From NCBI GenBank assembly GCA_940671915.1, contig CALNVZ010003433.1, forward strand, positions 18,019,897-18,083,896: a stretch of DNA of 64,000 nucleotides, given 5' to 3'. This DNA is from Paracentrotus lividus (Eukaryota > Echinodermata > Echinoidea > Camarodonta > Echinidae). The notes below the pieces were generated by a model. That model was given only the letters and a program-made list of their open reading frames with translations, was not told where the DNA came from and searched no databases. Made by a program: the position numbers and the translations under genes. Position 1 is the first letter of the stretch. Every line of letters starts with the position of its first letter. Shown here piece after piece: positions 11,524 through 22,500 of this stretch.

Positions 11524-11688
11524 ATGACGATGATCACCGTAGAGAGGATCGACAGTCGGTTCGCAGGAACAGTGGAGACCATCGTTAGGAGCAAGATTAA
11601 CTACGAAGGAGAGCTGAAGGTTGGGATGCAAGTTCACGTTGGCTCTAACCGTTCCCAGTACCAAGCTCAGTGTGCTATCTATAAGTGA
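11524..11688 (+). CDS. Possible small exon or 54-codon ORF, unrecognised
   Basis: An ATG-to-TGA frame, MTMITVERIDSRFAGTVETI then VRSKINYEGELKVGMQVHVG, in a locally GC-richer stretch after a possible CTTCAAG acceptor. Composition is protein-like. I do not recognise a family and see no good donor. It may be the first visible part of the gene discussed at 12485. Confidence 0.3.
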   Translation: MTMITVERIDSRFAGTVETIVRSKINYEGELKVGMQVHVGSNRSQYQAQCAIYK

Positions 11689-11819
11689 TATTGAATCTTA
11701 TTGTTAAATTGATATTAATTTAAAAGATTGATTTTATTGATATTAGATAAATTATTTTAGTTTTGTGAATTACCGATGAAATGACCTTATACATATTCTT
11801 GTGTCTATTAATATCTTCA

Positions 11820-12225
11820 GGAAAACCAAGAGTCCAGTCAGAAAGGTGGCTCGCTGCAGCGACAGGACAATGCTGAACAAACGACTGAGAGCTGCAATTC
11901 GCAATCGACGTCCCTTTAGGATACCGGCCGAGGCGCGAACGAGACACCCTTGAGACGATGGTCGACGACACGCCCACTGAGACGATGGACGATGACACGC
12001 CCACTGAGACGTTGGACGACGACAGCACCCACTGAGACGATGGTCGACGACACGTCCACTAAGACGATGGATGACACGACCGACGTGACTACGGTACTGG
12101 ACGATGGACGCACGTCCCGAGTCCCACTGAGACGAATGGTCGAGCGACACGCCCACTGAGACGTTGAAAGACGAACACTCCCACTGAGGCGGTTGATAGG
12201 CGACACAACCACCCAACGATTTTGA
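11820..12225 (+). CDS. Possible exon with 27-bp acidic tandem repeat
   Basis: Begins after a good TATCTTCAG acceptor with ENQESSQKGGSLQRQDNAEQ, then after a shift enters about nine units of a 27-bp repeat (GAGACGATGGACGATGACAC plus GCCCACT) that reads TPTETMDDD in one frame and PLRRWTMTR in another. Single-base length changes within the array switch the frame. It could be an acidic low-complexity segment of a real protein, or a minisatellite only. Confidence 0.35.
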
Positions 12226-12484
12226 AGGTAATTATTGTTAACTGTGCCAATTATTTTTGCCACAATTAAGCCTTTTATTGTGTCATTTTTTATATGTCAG
12301 TACCATATTTCCACACCGGCGCTCTCTCTCAGCTCCAATCTCTCGCCCTTCTCTCTCTCTCTGTTATCACCTCTATCACAATTTGTTTCCCCTGTTTTCC
12401 ATATCTTGTTTTTTATTCTTTTATTATTATTATTATTAACCATGAATGTCTTTTTCTCTCTTTTCTTTCTCGCCCACACTTTAG

Positions 12485-13471
12485 CTTTCGGATTCCAGTG
12501 GCCTTTTAGACTGACACAGATATCGATCCACAAGTCGACCAGGACCCAGTATCATAGCACTAGTCTCAACACGCCGCAGAGTCCTGGACACTGCATCTCA
12601 GTCAAACCTCCCCGCCTCGATGCAAGAAGAACGTCCACAATAACCCAGCCCACCATCCCTCCCGACGCAGAGATTTCAACAGCATGCAGCCCTCCACCGA
12701 CACCAAACTTTACCAGCGGCCCGATACCAAGCAGACCTATCAGCCATACTACCACGCATGAGAAGCTTCACCAACCTAGCCGGTTCGCCCGCGGCAGGCC
12801 TCTCCAGCCACCATGCGCAGTATCTAGAATCGCAGTCGATTGCGTACAATTTTGCTCCCAAGTAGCCTACCCGTCAGACCAGGAGCGAGTCCAAACGTCG
12901 CACAGACGCAACACCATCAACACTTCCGTTTGCTCGAGCGATCCTGCACCTCAAGCGAGAGGAAGGTTCGAAGGCCGTGACCAGTGATGTGGATCGCGAA
13001 GAACCCACGCCCGATGCTTCACACCCGTCTGTCGGCCTCTGGCAACACTCGTGTTGATCATTGTGGTTCCAAGATCGGACGAGACGCAAAAGTCGAATGG
13101 ACAAGACTGACATACCTTAAGGTCTGCGGATGCTAGCCACTTCCGTCCGACAGGCAACAGCTTTCGTGGCGGAGGTCTGACTGCCGACACTTCATATTCC
13201 CGACAGGGAAGAAGCTCTGCTTCGAGTAACCTATACATGGAGGAGCGAGATTGTCATATTCGCTCGGCGGCGAGAATCGTCTCTGAAGACCCACGACTCC
13301 GTAAAGGATAATCGCTTCATAGCAGACTCGCGCGAACGAGTACTCCGCGATCTAGTGTCCGGCAGGCCGAAGACACACAATTCCCGCGGAGGACTGTCCA
13401 TCGGAGTGCCCCACGGGCAGACGAAACTAGCTCAGGGAAGCGGTGAAGCAACGAAGTCAGCAGAAATATAG
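12485..13471 (+). CDS. GC-rich, partly open region; possible large exon of an unknown protein
   Basis: Follows a strong pyrimidine tract and CACTTTAG acceptor. GC content is clearly higher than in the flanks. Protein-like segments appear in all three forward frames and hand over to each other: SDSSGLLD, NSMQPSTDTKLYQRPDTKQT, MRSFTNLAGSPAAGLSSHHA, and RERVLRDLVSGRPKTHNSRG before ATKSAEI and TAG at 13469. Repeated frame switching is what noisy long reads would do to a disordered Ser/Pro-rich exon; a decayed gene is the alternative. No family recognised. Confidence 0.35.
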
Positions 13472-13767
13472 AATCCTGCGTAGATAAGTGCTACAAGAAC
13501 ACATACAATTGTACATGTGCTTGTTAATAATCTTCGCTACAGAAATGCATTGAAAGGGCAATTGTGTTTGAGTTTGCTTTAATCAATGTTTAAAAATGTG
13601 ACATATTCATTGGTCTAACGTTTGAGACGTAGACATAACAGATGTCTTTTCTTATGTTACTCATTTAAGTTGTTGAGACTTAATATCAATTAAACATATT
13701 ATTGCATGATATTTAATGTTTGTGTTTTGTAATATTCATTCAGTACGATGTTCCACATTTTCCCATG

Positions 13768-14085
13768 ATGATTGATTGATAAATTTGATTGATTGAGATG
13801 GTTGATTGGTAAACTTGATTGAGATGGTTGATCGGTAAACTTGATTGATTGAGATGGTTGATTGGTAAACTTGATTGATTGAGATGGTTGATTGATAAAA
13901 CTTGATTGATTGAGATGGTTGATTGGTAAACTCGATTGATTGAGATGGTTGATTGGTAAACTCGATTGATTGAGATGGTTGATTGGTAAACTTGATTGAT
14001 TGAGATGGTTGATTGGTAAACTTGGTTGATTGATGAACTTGATTGATTGGTAAACTTGATTGATTGATTGGTTTATTGATTAACT
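13768..14085 (+). repeat. 30-bp minisatellite
   Basis: About ten units of GATTGATTGAGATGGTTGAT followed by TGGTAAACTT. All are in one orientation and fairly homogeneous. The minus-strand open frame (repeated NQPSQSIKFT) is a consequence of the 30-bp period. Confidence 0.95.
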
Positions 14086-15984
14086 TGAACTCGAGAGATT
14101 TTGAATGCATTAGACAATGACTTTCCCCCGCCAAAATTGCGATTTTTCAGCTTTGATTTATTGGCTATTTAGAAACCTATTTTGGATTTTAAAAAAAATG
14201 ATGATAATAATCTACTAGTACCATAGACCGATTCTGCAATGCTTTGCGATTAATTGGCGGTGATCCCCGGATACGTGGTCTCATAAATAATACAATTTGA
14301 CACATAAAATACACATCAATTCATGGAAAAATGCGTGTAGTACTATCTAAAAATAAAATTTTATAAAGAAAAACAAACAAAAACAGAAGAAGAATAATAA
14401 CCAAAAAAAGAAAATATATGAAACACGAAATAGTGACAGTCAATAGAAGCTTTTGTCTTCTGACGCTGCCGACATACATATTAACATAAAATGATTAATG
14501 AAGGGAGAATCCCGATTAGTCATATATGGGAACATCTTAAATAATGATATATAATAAATACAAATAAAATTGCCAAACCGTCATTTCCCTGAAGAGGAAT
14601 GAGAGGTGGTGCGTATGCGTAGTGCAATCCAGCTCAACATTATTATATCCTATTATAAAAGCAAGATGAAGAGAATGAAGTAAAAAAACTATGAGAGAGA
14701 GCGAGGAGACGAGCAGAGACGATGAGAAAGAGACTCCTTGCGCCGCTCTGAGACAATGACAGAGCATCGCCCATCGCGCACCGAATGGAGGGGAACTCAT
14801 CAGCTGTGATGCGCCACCCCGAATTGCTAAGCCATCATTACGATCGTAACACTCATTATATCAGTCCCTATCCCTCCGGTATCCAACAATGACTCCCACC
14901 ACAGTCTTGAGGAGAGATAGAGAAGGACCGAGGAGGGCATGTGCCTTTTTCAGACACATGTCCTACATTCCGAAAATGATAATATGAAGAAAAGAGTATC
15001 AAATTAAAATTATTAATTGAAACAAAACATTGTTATAACGTCATTGCCCTGGAGCATGGAATGCAGAGAGACAGGGGTGATGCCGTTCATCTCGACTCTC
15101 TCTCATCTCCAAGGCGCTATACCCGAAGTGCGTGATCGTTACATCAGATACATACCTCTGCGCTGAGATTATGGTGAATTGAAATTGCATCTCATCTCAG
15201 TTTCAAGCATTGACTTTGCATAAACCATGATCTCTTTAGCACTTATAAACCATCATGGCTGTACCTAGCATGCCGCACTACCATGCATACATACAACTCG
15301 TAAAAGACTTCGTTTTTCCATTAACATGGGATGAGCTTTAAAATGACAATCAGAAAATACACAATCAAGTCAAAATTAGCTCTGTTTTACATCATCGTGA
15401 AAGCAAATAAAACTTAATTTTATTTTTCTTCCTTAGCACATATTGTCGAAATTAAGGGTGTAAATTCTTGTACGTCTTTGATTGACTAAAGTACTTTTCG
15501 GTCGCTGTTCACATTAAATTGAATTCCTAAAGTCGATATTGAAATTCGTTTAAGCACAGGCCAAAAATTAGCTAAATTGAATCCTCCGCAACATGTAATG
15601 AGTGAATGGGGGGATGAAAAATGCGGGAAAACCTATATTGCGGCTTACATGTCACGCTATTACAAGCTACGTCTATAGCATGGACACATGTCTATGCTAG
15701 CTGGTTTAAGCATCTACGACCAGCGGCGGCCCGCTGAGCCACTTTAACATCTAGGTGGTTAGGCCGAGGGAGGACGGCCCAATTAAAGTTTCCGAGTTCT
15801 GGCACACATACCCGCGAGGCCGCGGCTGGCTGTTCTAATCAAAATGAAGTAAGTGACTCAGCCAGGCCGCAGCGGGCATGCCAGCCTTGGTCAGCCTACG
15901 CGCCTGGCCGCGGCGGGCATGGTATCGATATTTTTGATCCCTCGCCTTACTATAGAACCCATGAACCGTCTATTCTTATAGATT
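14086..15984. other. Intergenic sequence
   Basis: Contains GGCGGTGATCCCCGG at 14256 (a fragment of the element at 17053) and a GC-rich patch at 15715-15925 in which GCCAGGCCGCAGCGGGCATG and GCCTGGCCGCGGCGGGCATG form a direct repeat. No gene seen. Confidence 0.45.
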
Positions 15985-16375
15985 GTTGGTGAATGCCCGG
16001 CTTAGCAACAGCAGTGAATAGAAGGTGATTTGAATTGATAGAACAACATGCGCATTGCGAAAAGGACATCACTATTAGTTGCATGATCTGTATGTGAATT
16101 CCATTTAACGAGCAAACTGTACAGACGCACACTTGATCTCCTTCCTGTGACATGACTGTGTGAGTACCTTCTTTTAATTCCTTATGTTTCAGTTCACAGA
16201 TAGCGTTATTTTTTTCACATAGATTAATGCTATAATCACCAACGCGAAAAATGTCTTGCCAAATCAATTTATAAATTGTGCGTATTTATATACGATAGTA
16301 ACAATCACATTAAATTATGAAAATTGAAATTTAACTCTAATAATAAATATAGGCGCCTCTTTTCTTTTAGATTAC
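15985..16375 (+). repeat. 0.4-kb dispersed repeat, copy X
   Basis: Shared with 16510-17045 and 28300-28910: GCGCATTGCGAAAAGGACAT, TTCACAGATAGCGTTATTTT, AATCACCAACGCGAAAAA and TGTCTTGCCAAATC. No coding capacity. Confidence 0.8.
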
Positions 16376-16376
16376 T

Positions 16377-16485
16377 GGCATAATCGTGACCGAGGAAACC
16401 ACCATTCACTTTGTACAGCAGCGCTTTATTCAGTCACACGCATTGGTTTCCTCTTTCCACCCCCATTCACTTTATGTACAAGCAT
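16377..16485 (+). repeat. 110-bp block shared with the BBS12 promoter region
   Basis: Nearly identical to 62980-63095 (GAGGAAACCACCATTCACTT, CAGCAGCGCTTTATTCAGTC, GGTTTCCTCTTTCCACCCC). It lies exactly between repeat copies X and Y. Confidence 0.8.
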
Positions 16486-16509
16486 ATGAGTTTAGGTTTT
16501 CAGTGTACT

Positions 16510-17045
16510 ATAGAACCCAAGAATATCGAGTGAATAACATGCGCATTGCGAAAAGAACATCTAATATTTGCATTATCTGTATGTGAATTCTATTTAATGA
16601 GCAAAATGTAAGGAAGCAGATTCGATATAGGCCTACTCCGTAAAACTAAAGATTTTTTTATTATTATAAAGGCGATCTCCTTTATGTGAAATGTGTGAGT
16701 ACTCTTTTTGAATTCCTTATGTTTCAGTTCATAGATAGCGGGGTTTTTTCACATAGATTAATGCTATAATCACCAACGCGAAACAAATATTGTCTTGCCA
16801 AATTGATTTATAAATTGTGTGTATGTTACATCGATAATAACAACCTCATTAAATGATGCAAATTGATTTCTCATTCTAATGATAAACATATGTGCTACTA
16901 TTTCTTTTAGATTACTTGTATCTGAAAGAACAGAATATTGGATTAGAGGCACGACATTGGGATTTCTGAGGTGGCTCCCAAGAAAGATAAGCGTAGAAAG
17001 AAAATGCAAAAACAGGTAGGCCTACAACAACAAAAAAAGTAATGA
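16510..17045 (+). repeat. 0.4-kb dispersed repeat, copy Y
   Basis: Tandem to copy X and longer. It continues with AAATGCAAAAACAGGTAGGC and ACAACAAAAAAAG, as copy Z does. Confidence 0.8.
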
Positions 17046-17052
17046 TGCAAGC

Positions 17053-17770
17053 CATTGGCGGCGATCCCCGAGGGGATAGGAGGACCTGTCCCCCTCGATT
17101 TTTTTCTGGGGTGATCGTCCCCCTCGACCTTTAAAGTGATCAGCTAGTGAAGCTAATAAAGAGGTAAAACGTGCTAAAAGTTATTGTCGGTGTTTCCGGT
17201 CCCCCAGTCGTGATATGAAATCGCCGCCCTTGAAGCAAGCTTAAGTATTAATTCAAAACGCATATTAATTAGCTTTATGGATTGCAACTAACTTACTTGT
17301 TTGTTTCGCCGGGCTTCAGCGTAATTACTTCATATTTAATTTTCCAAATTAAATCTCAACATCACATTATTTGATAATTGCCATAATGTTAACTAATTGT
17401 GCCACCTGTATCAATTCCTGTCTTCTGATTTATATCATCATACTAAAATGTTTTTAGCTTGAATTCTTGTGAAAAAATACATGTTTTTAGTCGTATCTTT
17501 AAAATTTCTTCTAGTATTTCAAGCTGATGACAAGCTGACAAGCTGATGAAGCCATATTAAGCTAGTCCGTAATGCTAGTCGGTCACGACGGAAGCAAGAA
17601 CATCGCGACAGACAATCGCTTTTTACCTTATTATAAAATTTAGCATTGTATTTGACATATATTTTTTCCTCTTCACTAGCTTCACTAGTTTATCACTAAA
17701 TAACAAAAATTTAAGCTTTAAAATCGAGTGGGGGGACACGTCCCCCGTCCCCCCGGGATCGCCGCTAATG
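17053..17770. mobile_element. TIR element (CATTGGCGGCGATCC ends)
   Basis: 718 bp. CATTGGCGGCGATCCCC at the left and GGGATCGCCGCTAATG at the right are inverted, with similarity reaching about 50 bp inward. No coding capacity. Partial relatives at 14256 and 28915. Confidence 0.65.
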
Positions 17771-17784
17771 CGCAGTAATGTATA

Positions 17785-19599
17785 CAGGGTGTATCAATAA
17801 AAACGATAAAGATCAATTCGTATACATTGTCTATGACGGAAAGCATGCCATAAAATAATTTCCTCACATACCCTTGCACAATTACTCCTCCCCCCCAGTC
17901 TCACCCATATCTCACATGGGCATGTTAATAAGATTGTCATTTAAACACCTCTACTGGATCAAGTCTTATCTTTAAATTGCCATTTAAAAAGTCCATTAAG
18001 TATTACGTTCCTGCTTAGTAGCCGCACCAAAAAGAAACTCCGTTATTTAGTACAGAGAACCGAGCACCTTCATCTAAGAAAAAAAAGTCTTATCGAGTCA
18101 TACTTCCTGCCGGACAACAAAATTAAGTGCTACGAAGAATAATGAAGAGTGAAATTATATCTGATTCAATCGGCTCTTTTTTGCTGATATTCAGCAGACT
18201 TACTAACGTTAAGAGTAATTAACCACGCCTTAATTCGAGTGTAGTCTTTGCCCATTACTTATCGAAAATTATCTATCAAATCAATATGATTAACAAAGCA
18301 TATTACTTTCAAATTGAATGTTAATTGCATTGTTCTTTGTTTTGTTTTTTTGTTATTTTTGTTATTATTCTATTCACATGATTTGAGAGGCACATGTTTA
18401 ATCTGTTTGGCATTGAAGTTTGCCAAATACCTCTCTAAACTTAAAAATCAGTCCTCAGTATGTACACCATAAAATGAAAGAGAAATGTTAACAAAAAAAA
18501 AAGACAGAAAATTGTACAACCAAGACAAGGATTAGTGCGTTAGGTGTGGTATGGTCGGTTGATATTATTATTTTGAGTGAATCTATCCGATTGGCTTTGT
18601 GGTGAATTTGTTCGTTTCCGTATTTAGAGTTTGATTTGATAGAACTGATTTAATGATGAGATCAATTTACGATTCCGAATCCTGTATGACTGATGAGCGC
18701 ATTCTTGATAGCATTGAGCCCATTTGAATGGATGATATGATTCTGTGTGGTCTGATTAATGCATTTGTTTTCTCTTCTTGAATGAATCTGATCGATTACT
18801 TTTTGATTGATTGTTCAAATGATTTGATTAAATCCGTTTGAGAAATCATTAGGAAATCGACCAATAGACTAGACTATAAATAAGTAATAACCAGTGAAAG
18901 TAACATCAATCGATGATGCCGAACTAGTACCTGATTCAAAATAATGATTCACGATAATAAAACCACTTTAAATTTATACGAAACCGTATAATTTTTCTTT
19001 TTTTTTTACATACTCCGACAAGAACTTTCCGTGTTCGCTGAAGCAACTGATGAACAACAAATAAACAAAGCAATCAATCAATCAATCAAATAATAGACAT
19101 AAGCGAATTAAGACAACCTAACCAAACCATCCTTTTTATGCGCCGTTCTTGACAAAAAGAAAAGTTTAATAGTGAAAACTTATGTAAAAAGAACTCATAG
19201 TTTAAATATTCCGAAAAACATACTTTAAAATAAATAAATAGCTTTGAAAGTGATATTTCAAATCATATCGAAAAAAAAAAAAAAATGGCAAAGAACTAAA
19301 GAAAGAAATATCATGGGAATTAGAAAAAGACTAGTGCTGGAGGTAGCAAGAAGTCTGATGAATCGTATTATTCAGATTTTCCATTTCGAGTGGCGGCAAG
19401 CGCAGATTCTTGACGCCCCCGACCAAAAATGTTCTGTGTGTACTCAATGCTAACATAGAAACGAAAACTCATTATTATTAATTGCATTTGAAAGATAAGA
19501 CTTCAGAGCATCTTTTAACATAAAAATATAGACATCATGATTTGAAACAAAAATTTGACAGACTTTTCAAAACTGTCCCGTTTTTATTGATACGCACTG
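17785..19599. mobile_element. Tc1/mariner-like TIR element
   Basis: 1815 bp. The left end CAGGGTGTATCAATAAAAAC and the right end (reverse) CAGTGCGTATCAATAAAAAC are flanked by TA on both sides. No transposase frame is visible, so it is a degenerate or non-autonomous copy. Confidence 0.65.
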
Positions 19600-22500
19600 T
19601 ATAACAATAAACTATTTTCACAAAGTGCTACACAAGGAGAAAATTTTATGAATCACATATATCAATATTTCATCAAATTTCAAAATCTGACAGGCCCAAT
19701 TTTTTTCTTTCGCTGGTTGATTGTAAATGTCGGCAAACAAGGCCTTGAGATGTTTTGTTTGTCATGTCATTGTAAACTTTATTCAAAATTTAACCATACT
19801 GTTAATTGCATGTTGTTTTTTAATAATGGTCTAAGGAGATTGAAAAAAAGCAAAGATATTGAAATAATTATGTTAAGTTATTTGATATTTATTATTATCC
19901 ATGGCGCAAAAAATGTTCATACCATAAAAATTATTTAAGGTAATGAAAGAATTATGAAGAAGGTGATAACGCGTGAAAAAAAAGAAAAAGAAAATGCATT
20001 GACAAAAGTATAGCAAGCCTACCTTCATTGCGGGCACAGATGAAGATTTTTTTTTTATCAACCGCTAATATTTTTATCTGGTAGTGCGACATCCAAACAG
20101 GTAAAGATGTGATTCGCAACTGCAATTGCACCTGCATCTTCGCAATCGGCCTTGTGATGATTACATAAAGGTTTCTATGACAACTAAAAGAAGCAGAGAA
20201 CACGTTTGTTTTTCATATAACTAAACAGGAATATTGGGAAAGAAAACCTATTAGCATGGATGTCGATAGGGCGGGAGGGGGTGGGTGTCGAGGAATCGTC
20301 CTCTTATAAATTCGGAGCGGGGTGGCGTTTACAATCAATAATCATTAATAAGCAGTGTGTTGTCTACCATTTTTCTATATTCTGAAATGAATGACTTGTC
20401 CTTTTTCATTCCAGAGAGCAGTAAACTACTAGATCCAATCATTTCTGAAAGAATAGTGGAGACAAAAGAACAAAGGCTTAGGAATGACATTTTGAGAGAT
20501 GGGGATTATCATTCAATAAAAGCATGAAACTTAATTTTTATATACCTCATTTTTCTCTGAAAACTGTTTCAAGATTTGCCAAAAAATTATGGCTAAAAGA
20601 TACCAGTACAATGGCATAGTAAAAAAAACGGTCTGTTCATGGACAGTTCTGGAATGGTAAGTTTTTGGGAATGGTAAGGGAGTTTCATTCAGAATACATG
20701 TATATCAAAATGTTCGACAACAAACTGGTTATCAAAAAATATAACAAGTGACATAAACAAAACCTTCTCAAATAGGAATACGCACGTATTTTAACTTTGT
20801 TGCAATTGTTATTGCGAAGACGCTTTGTGCAAGGTTAATTTTTTTCACCCGATATTTTAATTTTTTTTGACAAAATGTGGAGATCGAACGATGAAACATT
20901 AACAATTAAATAAAAATAAGTTTTTAGATTAAATGAAAATTCTGATGGCATTGAAATTAGTTTTAAATTAAATGCTGTGACTATTTGGGAGAAGAGTTGG
21001 CCGGAAAACATATAGTCCTGATATTACAAAAATGCACAGGGTTTTAGTAAATGGTGTAGTTTAGTGTACAACAAAATTGGACAAAAATGTCGCTGGAAAA
21101 AAATGATCTCAACCTGAACAACACAGTTAACTCTACAGACTCCACTCATCCGTATGATTTTTTTCCTTTTCTTTTTACATTTTATTTATTAATGATAAGG
21201 TCCTCAATTTCAAAGGTAGTTAATATTAAGGGTTCCTCTTAATTTTACAAGGTGTAACATCTGTGTTAATCCTATCAACGGCAAGGGGGGGTGGGGGGGT
21301 ACAATAGTGCTTCTCCTAGCAAAACTTTTATATCGCGCATTTCCATACGCTTGATCATTTTCGCACCAGACTTGGTGATTTTTCCTAAAATTTATTCACG
21401 AACATTTTGATGTGTATTTTCAGTCATTTTCGAAAGCCATAGTTAATAAAAGTATAAGAAGTGTGTTATGATTGGGTTTCTTGAATCATGAAATTGAAAT
21501 ATCCCTCAATTGAAATACCCTTGCTATTTTTTCTGATTTTTTCCTACTTTTCATCGAAATGGCGTCAAAAGCAATGAATTCATTACAGAAATAATCGAAT
21601 TTTTTTTCAACATTTCTAAATTTTGTAATGAGTTTTAGAACATTGAAATTTGCAAGAATATGATTATTTTCTTTTTGTATAGATAATTAAATGCCAAGCA
21701 GTAAAACTTACAAACAAAACAATTAACATTCAGGTCTTCTAGTTAATCAGACAAAGCGCCCTCGCATCGGTAAAAATTGCATTTTTTTATTTACCCGGTT
21801 GGAGACTGAGCCGAATATACTCGGGATAGCTTTTGTCCATGTCGTGGACTGAGCCCGAAATATACTCAGGCTGAAAAGTCCTGATAAGTTCAGGTCAGTT
21901 TCAACTGTTTTTCTTACTGTCAATATTCAATGAATCAATAAAAACATGGTATGAGTCGAATATTTAGACATTTTCACCGGTACTTTCTAGGAGCTTTGTA
22001 AACTTGAAATGTATACGATTATTATCGTTAAAAGTCAATTTCAAAACAAATCGCTTCCAACATCTCTCGTCGAATGATGTGAGCATAGCAACCATAATGT
22101 CACTGCCGTGAACCGTCCAATCAAAGCGAGGCTGTAGAGTCGCTTTCGTGCTCTCTCCCATATTTGGAAGGTGCTTATTTGCATAAGTATATAGTGCAAA
22201 TTACCCAGCCCGATCGACGTTCAAGCTCAAACTTGATGATGAAAGTGTGGCTTTTTTGTATTTCACCTCCAGCCAAACAAAACCTTTCTTTTCAAATTTG
22301 AACGTCCTGGAGATGAATAATAGTAATGTAAACCACGAAGGTGTGATCGCTCGCCGCTTTGAAGATTATCCCTATTCATAATTGAACGACATGCATTAAG
22401 ATACTTAATTAAGGAGTACTGCAATAACTCTCTCTCTCTCTCTCGTATACCATATTATACACCACTTTGTACCAATTTTTAAAAAAGAAATATGATAATA

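Noticed and set aside
12235-12480. N-terminal Leu-rich part of the 250-codon plus-strand frame as a signal or membrane segment
   Set aside because: It is the pyrimidine tract and TTA microsatellite of an intron before the acceptor at 12484.
13768-14085. CRISPR-like array
   Set aside because: Units are contiguous with no unique spacers, and the genome is animal.
13736-14134. 132-codon minus-strand frame
   Set aside because: Caused by the 30-bp minisatellite.
15715-15925. rRNA or tRNA gene in the GC-rich patch
   Set aside because: Only a direct repeat is visible; no cloverleaf, box A/B pair or rRNA-like core.
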